In this document: piece by piece, positions 1 to 8,878 of the stretch
How the letters are laid out: the number at the start of each line of letters is the position of its first letter
How positions within the stretch are numbered: the first letter of the stretch is position 1
NCBI GenBank assembly: GCA_006384855.1
Contig: VCJN01002445.1
Coordinates: 62,001 to 126,000, forward strand
DNA from: Tetraselmis striata
Taxonomy: Eukaryota; Chlorophyta; Chlorodendrophyceae; Chlorodendrales; Chlorodendraceae
DNA length: 64,000 nucleotides
Direction of reading: 5' to 3'
Program-made: the position numbers and the translations under genes
The notes under the pieces: generated by a model
Seen by the model: only the letters and a program-made list of their open reading frames with translations
What the model was told of the DNA's origin: nothing
Database searches by the model: none

Positions 1-170
1 CACTCTCGCAAATGACGACTTCCATGCCTGGAGGAGTCCGCTGCGCCTCATCCCTCAGCATCCAGCCAGGCGCATGCCAGCATGCCCGCAGTAGTCGCTA
101 CCCGTATAGGCAGGTTGCGACTACCGACTATACTGGCCCGCGCGCGGTTGCACGAGTGAGTACGGGTACC

Positions 171-415
171 ATTTTTTTTTAGTTTTTCCGCCCCCCGGGA
201 CAGGTTTTATTGCGTGCTAACGATGCCGACGATTCGTAACGCGCCCACACCGATGATGCCTTTACTAGTTTAGCGGCATTGAACTTTTTGGTTACAAGGA
301 GAGCGTCAAGAGAATGCACGGAAAGTATTGGGGAAGGAAAAAGCCTACATTTAAGCAGAAGCGGAAGCAGTTTAGAGGCATCGCGCGCGGCTAGTGACCT
401 CCACTCAAGTCAGGG
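171..415 (-). mobile_element. LINE-A 3'-end fragments
   Basis: Short rearranged pieces of the LINE called LINE-A here. A T-run followed by CCGCCCCCCGGGACAGG matches the 3' end of the LINE-A copies near 10.8, 20.4 and 44.64 kb (T-run on + strand equals poly-A tail on - strand). It jumps straight to a stretch (about 211-290) that matches 21.2 kb and 46.98 kb, then to one (281-355) that resembles 44.47-44.54 kb. The order is scrambled relative to the long copy, so this is debris. Nothing else is recognised in 1-170 or 416-640. Confidence 0.6.
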
Positions 416-640
416 CGACTTGTACCAGTAATCGTTGGCCCCGGTGGTTGGGAGCTAGATCATTCTGCCCTCGACGGAGCACAACCCCGTCACTGCTGAC
501 CTATACGGCGACGCGCTCATGAACCTCCCGGCGCCTGGAGACGCTCACTAGCTACTGGTGTCAGTGTACAGCACGACGCTATCGCAGATGCCTTCCGCGA
601 TCACTGTGTTCACGACCTAGGTATCGCGGTACGGCGGCAG

Positions 641-1342
641 GTGAATGACTTGTTCCAGCAGGCAGTGCCTCTCGGCAACACCGTACCCAGGGATGAACTC
701 AAGGACCTAGTGCCGGACGCAGAGCTCTCCCTTCCGGCGTTCAACGTCGTGACTGGGAGTTATGATCCCCAGAGCTTGAAGTCCACGATGCCGGAGTTCA
801 AGACTATGCGGTACGGGGTCAAGTACACTTCATTGCCCCGGGCCACGGCTGTGGATCGGTTTGAGCGCTCCCTGTTGGGCGACATACAACGGGAGTTGGC
901 TGCGCGGGATGCGGCGTGGCACAACACGGAGCCCGGACAGAAGGGTCCTCTTCGAGACATCCTGGTTATGTCGGAGTACACGGGCATGGTCTTCGGCACA
1001 GTGGGTGAGGTGAGCAAGAGGGTGCACCGCACAGTGCGTGGTATCGCATGCTTGGCTGCGGATAGAGGTGCCCTCTCATCGCGGGGCACTCGGTGCATCA
1101 CCCGGGCTCACCAAGTGGCCTTGCTCGCAAGAGATTTCCTCAAGGTCCTGAGCTTCGTGGCGGCTCGAGAGCGCGCTCGCTACCTCATCAGACGGCACAG
1201 ATTCGTCTGCCATCCCGTTGCTGAAGCTGCACAGCACGTCCGAGGATCACCCACACACACACGTGCACGCGTGGCCCGGACTCTGAACCATGTGCGAATG
1301 ACTCATCCATCCCGCCGTATGCGGGATGCGGGCCGCTTTTAG
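641..1342 (+). CDS. Unidentified ORF, probably a transposon relic
   Basis: Open frame of 233 codons with an amphipathic, non-repetitive first part (to about residue 150) that looks like real protein, followed by an Arg/His-rich tail. I do not recognise a domain. The last 220 bases belong to a dispersed repeat that recurs inverted near 20.0-20.26 kb, so the ORF is either a mobile element's coding end or a chance fusion of a coding relic with a repeat terminus. No intron or polyadenylation context was evident. Confidence 0.3.
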   Translation: MNDLFQQAVPLGNTVPRDELKDLVPDAELSLPAFNVVTGSYDPQSLKSTMPEFKTMRYGVKYTSLPRATAVDRFERSLLGDIQRELAARDAAWHNTEPGQKGPLRDILVMSEYTGMVFGTVGEVSKRVHRTVRGIACLAADRGALSSRGTRCITRAHQVALLARDFLKVLSFVAARERARYLIRRHRFVCHPVAEAAQHVRGSPTHTRARVARTLNHVRMTHPSRRMRDAGRF

Positions 1343-1408
1343 GCGGCTTGCTGTGTTGATTTTCTAGTTCTGGGGAACTGCCCTTTTTGTAATTCACACC
1401 AGTAATCG
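1121..1408 (+). repeat. Dispersed repeat R1 (terminal segment)
   Basis: The stretch with TTGCTCGCAAGAGATTTCCT, a long middle part and GCGGGATGCGGGCCGCTTTT is found again in inverted orientation at about 20000-20256. Its end (CTTTTTGTAAT.CACACCAGTA) recurs inverted near 21565-21595. The shared ends suggest termini of one DNA element family. The Gypsy element has inserted just beyond this terminus. Confidence 0.6.
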
Positions 1409-1413
1409 TTATT

Positions 1414-1635
1414 TGTGAGGATATATCCTATACCCTCACTGGCCCTAATCACCATAGCACAGTAGGTGCGTAGCGCGCGCCCGTCAGATGACGGGCTGCT
1501 CCCGCGCCCTGCCGGCCGCATCGCGCCGCCTGATATATCAGGCACGGCGCCTGACGGCCTGTAATCAGATCATACTCAACCACCACCACCGTGGAATAGC
1601 ACTGCCTCTCACCACCACGCGCATATTCCCTCACA
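1414..1635 (+). repeat. Gypsy 5' LTR
   Basis: 222 bp, begins TGTGAGGATATATCC and ends CCCTCACA. It contains short palindromes (GTCAGATGACGGGC; CCTGATATATCAGG). It is about 97 percent identical to the 3' LTR by direct reading. Confidence 0.95.
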
Positions 1636-1637
1636 TT

Positions 1638-1650
1638 TGGTGCTTCTACC
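1638..1650 (+). other. Putative Gypsy primer-binding site
   Basis: TGGTGCTTCTACC lies two bases after the 5' LTR. It begins with TGG, complementary to the CCA end of a tRNA. It is not the common initiator-Met type; the tRNA was not identified. Confidence 0.5.
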
Positions 1651-2202
1651 TAATCGATCGCTCCCTCGCGAGCACTATCCAACTATACCATAACCGCCTG
1701 TCGCATAGCGACTGCGGGCGTCGGCAATTACCCCGCCGGAAAACTATAATAGGCTTCTCCGAAAGCCATCGATACGCAACAATCCTGCCAAGAGGCAGCA
1801 TAGGGTTGTCGAAACTTCTCGACGACTACCTGTATCGAATCATAACTCCGCTCCCTCCGTCAGCGGAAGCCTACTCTACTCGTTGCGCGAGTTCGACGTT
1901 GCAAAGGATAATGTTCTTCCCGCTCGGATAGAGCCTGTAGATTACCCGGGCGCTACAACTCATGCATGACGCAGTACATCTTCGACGCTTCAACATATGA
2001 GTCGAATGGAGGTTAGTGGCCTAACAGTTAAGCCACTCCACCCCACCCTACCCCAAACTCCCACCCACCCTACCATAGAACATCGCCAGGAATCATAAGC
2101 TGTTGCATCGCAAACTATGTTGAGCCCACATAGGCCTGAAAACAAAAAACAAATTGAGCCCATATAGAGGCCCGAGACAAAACTATATTCTGAACCATAA
2201 CG

Positions 2203-2902
2203 TTGCCAAGAATGGCAGCTGCTGACGAAACCATAAATAGTCACCCGACTCGGGTTGACGACAATAATGAGGATGATCAATCACAAACATATACATCCCA
2301 ATCACCATCAGCATATGTGGCTGTCGTTTTGCATAATACGCCAGCCAACAATATAGACAAGCAACTTGATGTTGCTATCGTATCATCTTCGCACCTGGCC
2401 CATAATTTTTACTGGTTGCCATATGCTCGGATGAATCCATGTGAGTCGGCCATGGAGACGGCAGTCGATAGAGTCTGTCGAGACCAACTGAATCTAGATG
2501 GTCAAAGAATCTCATTTGCGTCTTGTTACTGAACAATCTGTGGATATAACGAATGACAATATTCCACAGCCAACGCAAGACCTTAACCCATGGCCGCCAA
2601 AATTTCACATTACGATATTTGCCTTGAATGTTCCATCCAACCTGTTTTATCGGTTGGTGCCCAAAAGGGCCGATTCAAATTATCATGTGGTCGCGTCGAC
2701 TCGAGTGCGAGAGCCGATCGCAGTGATACGTTACCATATATCGTGGCGAAAACTGTTTCATACCATATTCAACAGCTACGATAATGAGATTTACTTTGAT
2801 GGTGACTTGCACCAGAAACTTGATCAGATTGTAGAGAGTTGTGCAAATTACCTCTACAAAATTGATCAGTTTTTCTTTTACAACTATATGCCTTTTCTTT
2901 AG
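2203..2902 (+). pseudogene. Gypsy 5' ORFs, unrecognised
   Basis: Two overlapping open frames (2203-2532 and 2498-2902) just inside the Gypsy element. AT-rich codon use matches the rest of the element. No domain is recognised; position suggests the start of a Gag polyprotein or a leader ORF. The overlap of about 35 bases in different frames fits a small indel in one original ORF. Confidence 0.4.
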
Positions 2903-2945
2903 GCTGAGTTCACAGCCTACTGACAATACCTGCTAAATATGCAGG

Positions 2946-3933
2946 ATGGATCATAGCCCAATTGACGATACCCCTCAGGCTCAGCAGTTTCCTGAGGTGT
3001 TACAAGTAGGTCATGCTTTGCCTTACCTCCACGATATGCAACATAATGCATGCCAACCTGAGGAACAATCTGGCGAGCAAATGCAGCCAGAGGGGGAGGA
3101 GGAGATAACATCACAACCCTCCCAACGACATCATCCTGAGCATACCTCAGAGCAGGGCACTGACAGCTCTTGTTCTGATGATGATAATAAAAGGCAACAT
3201 GCGCCAATCATATCAACCAATGAGGTGTTCATGTCTGGATACCAGACATACTATGACATGATGCGTGATGATAGCAACAACATCCAAAACATTATCATCC
3301 TGGGTTTTCAATCCAGTGACTCAAATGTTAAAATAGATGCACTGAGACAAGCGGGCGGACATGCTGCGTGATGACAGCAACAACATCCAAAACATTATCC
3401 TGGGTTTTCAATCCAGTGACTCAAATGATAAAATAGATGCAATGAGACAAGCGGGCGGACTGGTCCTTCCTTATGCGGACTCAGATCTCGCGCCGTACAA
3501 AGATATGGCAGCAAATATTGAACATAACCAAGGCTGGAATGCAGACCTTGTGGACATGATGGCTGACTTTGTCACGGCCTCGACTGACAGTATAATGACA
3601 CAATATCACAGACTGAACAAGCCTGCCGGGGCTGAGGACCCCCAGCAGAGAACTATATTGCAATTGCAGTACATCGATAATGTGCTAGCACTTGCTACGC
3701 CCAGGCCAGCCAATACTGCTCTCATACCGTTTCTAGGGGCATTCATCTGCCAGGTCCATGTGCTCATATATTGCAAAATATTCTTGATGGCGCATAAGCC
3801 TGGATCCAAGCCCGAATGGGTCATGGAATATATTAGCCAGCTGGCCCCTCACCTTGAGGCATGGAAGCTGAGGTATAATGCAGAGATTCACGAAGGTTTC
3901 AAAACCGCCGTGAAGATATTCCCTGCAACATAA
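2946..3933 (+). pseudogene. Gypsy Gag-like ORF with internal duplication
   Basis: Frames 2946-3371 and 3361-3933 form one Gag-like reading interrupted by a 103/100-bp tandem duplication (3258-3360 and 3361-3460). The first unit is 103 bases long, which shifts frame and explains the stop of the first ORF. The upstream part is acidic and Gln-rich; the downstream part is alpha-helical looking with a hydrophobic segment (about 3721-3795). Assignment to Gag rests on position before protease and pol; no conserved capsid motif was recognised. Confidence 0.55.
3258..3460 (+). repeat. Tandem duplication inside gag
   Basis: Two nearly identical units, 3258-3360 (103 bp) and 3361-3460 (100 bp), both running from ATG.TGCGTGATGA to GCGGGCGGAC. 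They differ by a 3-base ATC and a few substitutions. Confidence 0.95.
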
Positions 3934-3963
3934 TATCCCAAGAAATAGTCTGCAAACCAACCC

Positions 3964-4710
3964 ATGGGGTTGCCATTTTATTCAATCATTCGTAAGATGA
4001 TAGCCCAGGCGGCGTCTGGGCAGCATACTGTAAACCTTGCAAGCAAAGGCAAGGCACCGGTGGAGATTGCTCCGGTGCGTCAACATAACCCACATGCAGG
4101 ACAATATGGCGGTACTGCAGGCAAGCGTTCAACATACCCTTTAATTGGAGAGCCAAGAAACAAGTCGCCCAGGCATGAAGCCCCACCTTCGGTGAGTGGC
4201 TGGCCTGAGTTGGCTCCAACATATGCTGCCGTAACATGACAACAACCATATCTGCACTTGAAACTGACCCCGTTGGTGGGGCAGGAAAAGCTGCATGCTA
4301 ACCATAACAATACTCTGTTCTTGACTGAAATCCTACAGATTCTAGACAGAGTGGGACCCACCGTAACGGCACATGCCTATGACTACATGTCAGAGAGATA
4401 TGTGCTTGATTCCATCAACAAACAGTCCCAATACTATACAACGATAGAAACCATGTTTGCCCAGAAGCGAGGTATACATGGTACTGCCGTTAATGATTTT
4501 CATCAATTGGCAAAGAACATAATATGCTACATACAAAGTAAAAACTGTAGCTATGATCCTCAGGATGTCTCAGGCATAATGGAATTTTGCCTGCAGACCA
4601 TATCATACAAATACTGTAACAATTTGGCCACATTTTTCCGTTGGGTGTTGCAGTTGATTGGGTACAGTGATACTCATCCCAGCACTCCAGATATGTCAAA
4701 CATTATCTGA
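3964..4710 (+). pseudogene. Gypsy Gag region continued
   Basis: Frames 3964-4239 and 4258-4710 (150 codons). The second is a polar, helical-looking protein segment without recognised motifs. It lies between the Gag-like ORF and the RGG-rich ORF and is probably part of the same polyprotein, broken by stops. The interval 4711-4924 holds no clear ORF. Confidence 0.4.
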
Positions 4711-4924
4711 TCGGAAAATTCCGTAAACATAACGAGCTGAAAATTGAGTTTCAAAGGCAGCTCGAAATTCACACTGTAAGCCACTAGACATTAACCATAA
4801 GAACCATACAGGAAATCATTGATATCATAGATTCGTGGAAGATACTTAGACGAGGTCAAATCCACCCACAGTATTCCAACACAATATTCTTTCCGTCAGG
4901 AGTCTCGTGCGTTGACATGACTAC

Positions 4925-5487
4925 ATGGTCGAGGGTCTGGCCGAGGTTCCAGACCTCCAAGGCAATCATATATTGCAGACTGGCATGGCCGTGGCGGCCG
5001 GACTGCTGGCCGGGGTCGCACTCAAAGGCAGGCGAACCCCAGAAAACTCCGATATAATCCAGACTACCTTTGGATTCATCCTAACGGTAGACATGTTTGC
5101 TCATATTGTAATGGGTCTGGTCACAATTTCTTGGCTTGCGAATGGAGAGCGCAAGAGGCATGAGATCCTGCCCCGCCATCAAAGAAACACTATAATGATC
5201 AAATGCTTAATCGCCAAGCAGCCTGGAAACGGACACATCCTAACCAGGACTGGGCACAAGCATGCCATGAGGCTTATGATAACCTGAGCATACATCTAGG
5301 CTTGCAGCCAGGCTCAGCGCAACTGCTGAACACATCAGTAAGACCAATTATGCTTCCAAAGCGTGATGGTGATGGTGGCCGTGGTGATGGTCGAGGCCGC
5401 CGAGGCGGCCGAGGTGGCCGCTCTGGGAGAGGCGGCGGCAGAACCGCTGGCCGCAGCCAGGGTGGTCGTGGTGGAGAACACCCTTAG
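4925..5487 (+). pseudogene. Gypsy Gag C-terminus with RGG box
   Basis: Frames 4925-5287 and 5203-5487. The second ends in a dense Arg/Gly tail (about residues 55-92: repeated RGG, GRGG, GRG) in place of the usual CCHC zinc knuckle. RGG boxes bind RNA, so this is the likely nucleocapsid part. ORF1 of the YR element at 59.3-60.2 kb ends in a similar RG-rich tail, so RG-rich nucleocapsids recur in unrelated retroelements here. Confidence 0.6.
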
Positions 5488-5963
5488 GTCACCATACAAC
5501 ATTGTAACCCACAAAATAGTGGAGATCAATTCGTCCGCAGCGCTCCAAAGAAGAGCATGCATGCTGAGGCACCGACCCAGCAAACTGCAAACACATCTGC
5601 AGTATAATAGAAAACATTGGCACTTTGTAGACTAACCAAGTAAAACATGTAATTACATTTGCAATTAAGTGTGCCAATGCAAGTCTCCTTACAATCTGAT
5701 TAAATGTTGCCATAGAATGCATAAGCTCACCGTAGTAATGCATTGAATTGGCAGCAACTTTGATTTGCGGTGATTTGGATTGTGGCCGTTTAGTTGATCT
5801 GTGCCATGGGACGCTCTGGAGTGATCCTGAACGTGAGCTTGCTCCTGTCGCTTGCGGCAGGTTCACCAACAATCAGAGTTCATTAAAGTCGGCCGACGAA
5901 CACATTCCTCTGACCATATCGTTGTAATAGCTGAACTGTATGTTACTGTATGATTAAGTATTA
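5488..5963 (+). other. Gypsy internal stretch without ORF
   Basis: About 475 bases of AT-rich sequence inside the Gypsy element. No ORF, splice signal or repeat that I can support. Confidence 0.5.
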
Positions 5964-6173
5964 ATGGGCAAAACACCAAAGCAAGCCCTCACAGAGGATG
6001 TGGGACCACTGCGTAGAAAACGTAGGGTCGATGACACACAGGACACACCTGTTGTGCATCATGTACTGGAGACGCAAAAGCGCAGAAGGCGCAAACATAA
6101 TAAACATCACTATACCACTGGTCAAAAAGGCAGCTCATCCCAAGCGCCACAAATTGAACTAGTTGAACAATAA
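5964..6173 (+). CDS. Small basic ORF in Gypsy element
   Basis: 69 codons with two basic clusters (RRKRR near residue 18 and KRRRRKHNKHH near residue 39), which look like nuclear-localisation or nucleic-acid-binding patches. It sits 28 bases before the Dam-like ORF. It could be a linker of the polyprotein. Confidence 0.35.
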   Translation: MGKTPKQALTEDVGPLRRKRRVDDTQDTPVVHHVLETQKRRRRKHNKHHYTTGQKGSSSQAPQIELVEQ

Positions 6174-6200
6174 ATATATCAGCAAAAGCCACCAACTACT

Positions 6201-6686
6201 GTGGATAATGCTGCACAAACGGAAACTCTTGAGCTCCGGGATATGCAGACTCAAATTGATGCGCTCATATCTGACTATAATAACAGTCTGACCAGGGCAA
6301 TGACTCCTAGGTCTGATCATAACGATGCAACGGCAACAATAACAGCAGTCACAACACCCCAGCACGATACCTACCCATCATTCAATCATGATGCTTGGGA
6401 AGAATTAAACATGATCTGGGGGCCGTTCACCCTTGATGGGGCGGCAACTGCTGAAACTACAAAAGTCTTGGACAGTTTCTGTTCCCCAACCAATTCTTTT
6501 TTTGATGCTGACATTACTAACCATCATGTGTGGCTAAATCCACCATTTGAGAAAATATCTGACTTTATTATCGCCGGCTTCCAAAGGAAGCGCAGGTAGA
6601 ACCCATATAATATTTCTGCAGTCATTGCAGTTCCCAAGTGGAAAAACAATAAAAAATGTTTAGCACATTCTGAACACATGCCGTAA
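6201..6686 (+). pseudogene. Dam-like (phage N6-adenine methyltransferase type) domain in Gypsy element
   Basis: ORF 6201-6599. Residues 66-125 show the pattern of the phage-type Dam family: W-x(6)-WGPFTLD near residues 66-79, a stretch around FCSPTNSFFDADI, then WLNPPF (residues 111-116, nt 6531-6548), which fits methyltransferase motif IV ([DN]PP[YFW]). After an in-frame TAG (6597-6599) the same frame continues with ISAVIAVPKWKNN, a hydrophobic strand as expected downstream, and stops at 6684-6686. Families with this domain transfer a methyl group from S-adenosylmethionine to adenine; here the SAM site cannot be checked by eye and activity is doubtful. It lies between Gag and protease, an unusual place. 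DIRS elements are known to carry such domains. Confidence 0.65.
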
Positions 6687-6714
6687 AATCCACCATTACC
6701 CACAGGGTGCATAT

Positions 6715-7215
6715 TTGTATGACATCCCTGATCCTAAAAACCATAAAGAGCGGATGTCAATGGGTCCGACTCCATTTTCAGTTGATGTTTATCTGGCTTA
6801 TCATACTGTGGAGGACCGAGTGCGAGACAAAGCACACAATATAAGAACAAAGTATGAAATCCCCACAGCAAATTTTACCTCTCAGATTGTTGATACGGAT
6901 ATGTTGAAGGCAAATGCAAAAATTAAAGCCGATAACAATATCATGTCTGGTCAAGTGGATAGTCTGATTGACAGTGCTGCCCAGCGAGAATTTATCTCGT
7001 GGGACATTGTACAAAAATATGACCTGCCGGTGAAATTGCTGGATCAAGCAATAAAAATTACAACTGGCAGATGGCACAACATATAAGATCTCTCGGCACT
7101 ATGTAACAATAACGCTTCACTTTGAGGCTGGTTATACCACAGAGGCTAATTTGTTTGCCTCCCGAGTAACAATAACTGGGATGTCATATTAGGCATTCCA
7201 TGGCTCAGAAAAAAT
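6715..7215 (+). pseudogene. Gypsy aspartic protease (PR)
   Basis: ORF 6715-7086 contains SLIDSAAQREFIS (about residues 82-94), the position of the retropepsin catalytic D-[ST]-G loop; here it reads D-S-A. After a frame break the typical C-terminal PR motif WDVILGIPWL is readable at about 7177-7206 in another frame. Retropepsins cleave the Gag-Pol polyprotein. The Gly to Ala change next to the catalytic Asp and the frame break make activity doubtful. Confidence 0.7.
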
Positions 7216-7318
7216 AATCCAGATATTCCACTGGGATGATGGAACTATACACGAGAGACAGACAGATGCAACACTGTTTGGCTGTGAGGTCCAACCCAGA
7301 CCAGCAGTAGTAAGTATC

Positions 7319-8755
7319 TTGTCGGCAAATCAGATGGCTAAGCTGCTCCACATCTCTGCTGAACCAGTCAAAAATGCAGATGCAGCATCATTTTTTATAG
7401 CCACTCTGAAAGAAGACTTTATTGGTACCCAGACATCGCAGATAAACTCGGATGATCTGCAGGTACACACTGATTTTGGTCAACAATATGATGAAAAAAT
7501 ATTGAACATTATAAAACAATATGGTCACGATAAGAATACCTTAACAGACCTGCCACCGAGCAGAGGAAAATATGATCACAGTATACCTACCATACCTGAT
7601 GCTAACCCGCCGAAAGGTCACATTTATAAAATGTCTCCTGCGGAGCTAACTGAGCTGAAAAAACAGCTAACACAGTACCTGGAGAAAAACTGGATCCGAC
7701 CCAGTTATTCACCATTTGCAGCTCCGGTACTGTTTGCCAGAAAATCTGATGGCACTCTCCGGATGTGCATTGACTATAGATCGCTGAACAAAATAACACT
7801 GGGTACACAATATCCTTTGCCCAGAATTGATACTATATTAGACCGTATTGCCACTGGCAAATGCTGGACTTGCTTAGACTTGTCCAAGGCATACCATCAG
7901 ATCCGTGTGAAGGAGGAAGATGTCTATAAGACATCCTTCATCACTCAGTTGGGTCAATTTGAGATGAGAGTCCTGCCATTTGGCCTGAAAACAGCGCCAG
8001 GCGGATTCCAATCATATATTAACGCAGTTTTCAACGGGACTGCTGATGACACACATCATGATGCAAATATCCTTGATGATTTTGTAGTCTGTTATCTTGA
8101 CGATATCATCATATTCAGCGACACTCCGGAGCAACATATTGACCATATTGATCAGGTCCTTGCGAGGTTGCGCAAGCACCATCTGTACCTGAATCCCCAA
8201 AAATCACAGTGGGGTAAAAAGCAAATAATATACCTGGGTCACCGTATAACGGAAAAGGGCAAGTTCCCTGACCCTGATAAAATAAAAGCAGTCACAGAAT
8301 GGCCGGTCCCAAAGTCTGTTACAGACGTGAGAGCCTTTTTAGGCTTTGTAGGATATTATCGATCATTTATTGAGGACTTTGCTGCTATAGCAAAGCCCCT
8401 ATTTGATCTGACAAAAAGTAATATATTTCCGGCCTGGACTGACACCCACCAACATGCTTTTGATCGCCTAAAATATAAAATGACACACGCCCCGGTTCTG
8501 ATGAATCCCATCACTGGCCCGGACGCAGAGTTCGTGGTCACAACCGATGCCAGCAAATATGCTGTGGGGGCGGTGCTCATGCAAAAAGACCCGAATGCCG
8601 GACAGCTGCGTCCTGTGGCTTACCTGGCAAAGGTCTTGAGGGGTGCGCAACTGCGCTATTCCACCTATGATACTGAATTCCTGGGAGTAGTAATTGCTCT
8701 CCAGCACTGGCGACATTATTTGGAAGGGTGTAAACATTTTACCTGTAGTCACTGA
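7319..8755 (+). CDS. Gypsy reverse transcriptase and RNase H (N-terminal part)
   Basis: 478 codons. RT motifs in order: KSDGTLRMCIDYRSLNK, LDLSKAYHQIRV (motif A), VLPFGLKTAPGGFQ (motif B), CYLDDIIIFS (motif C, catalytic YLDD), then FLGFVGYYRSFI. RNase H starts at TTDASKYAVGAVL and YSTYDTEFLGVV near the end. The frame breaks at about 8740: RNase H resumes in the next frame (8694-8894, VTDHTTLRHL), then shifts again into the integrase ORF at about 8878. Copies RNA into DNA in cytoplasmic particles. Two one-base shifts in 140 bases are the main damage in pol. Confidence 0.93.
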   Translation: MSANQMAKLLHISAEPVKNADAASFFIATLKEDFIGTQTSQINSDDLQVHTDFGQQYDEKILNIIKQYGHDKNTLTDLPPSRGKYDHSIPTIPDANPPKGHIYKMSPAELTELKKQLTQYLEKNWIRPSYSPFAAPVLFARKSDGTLRMCIDYRSLNKITLGTQYPLPRIDTILDRIATGKCWTCLDLSKAYHQIRVKEEDVYKTSFITQLGQFEMRVLPFGLKTAPGGFQSYINAVFNGTADDTHHDANILDDFVVCYLDDIIIFSDTPEQHIDHIDQVLARLRKHHLYLNPQKSQWGKKQIIYLGHRITEKGKFPDPDKIKAVTEWPVPKSVTDVRAFLGFVGYYRSFIEDFAAIAKPLFDLTKSNIFPAWTDTHQHAFDRLKYKMTHAPVLMNPITGPDAEFVVTTDASKYAVGAVLMQKDPNAGQLRPVAYLAKVLRGAQLRYSTYDTEFLGVVIALQHWRHYLEGCKHFTCSH

Positions 8756-8878
8756 CCATACCACCCTCCGTCATCTGCCAACGCAAGAAAAGCTCAGCAG
8801 AAAACATGCTGGCTGGTCCCAAATCATATCACCATATATGGACAATATGGACATTGTCTATAAAAAGGATCTCAAAAT

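Noticed and set aside
1488-1931. 147-codon ORF crossing the Gypsy 5' LTR
   Set aside because: It begins inside the LTR and shows no Gag similarity; a chance frame.
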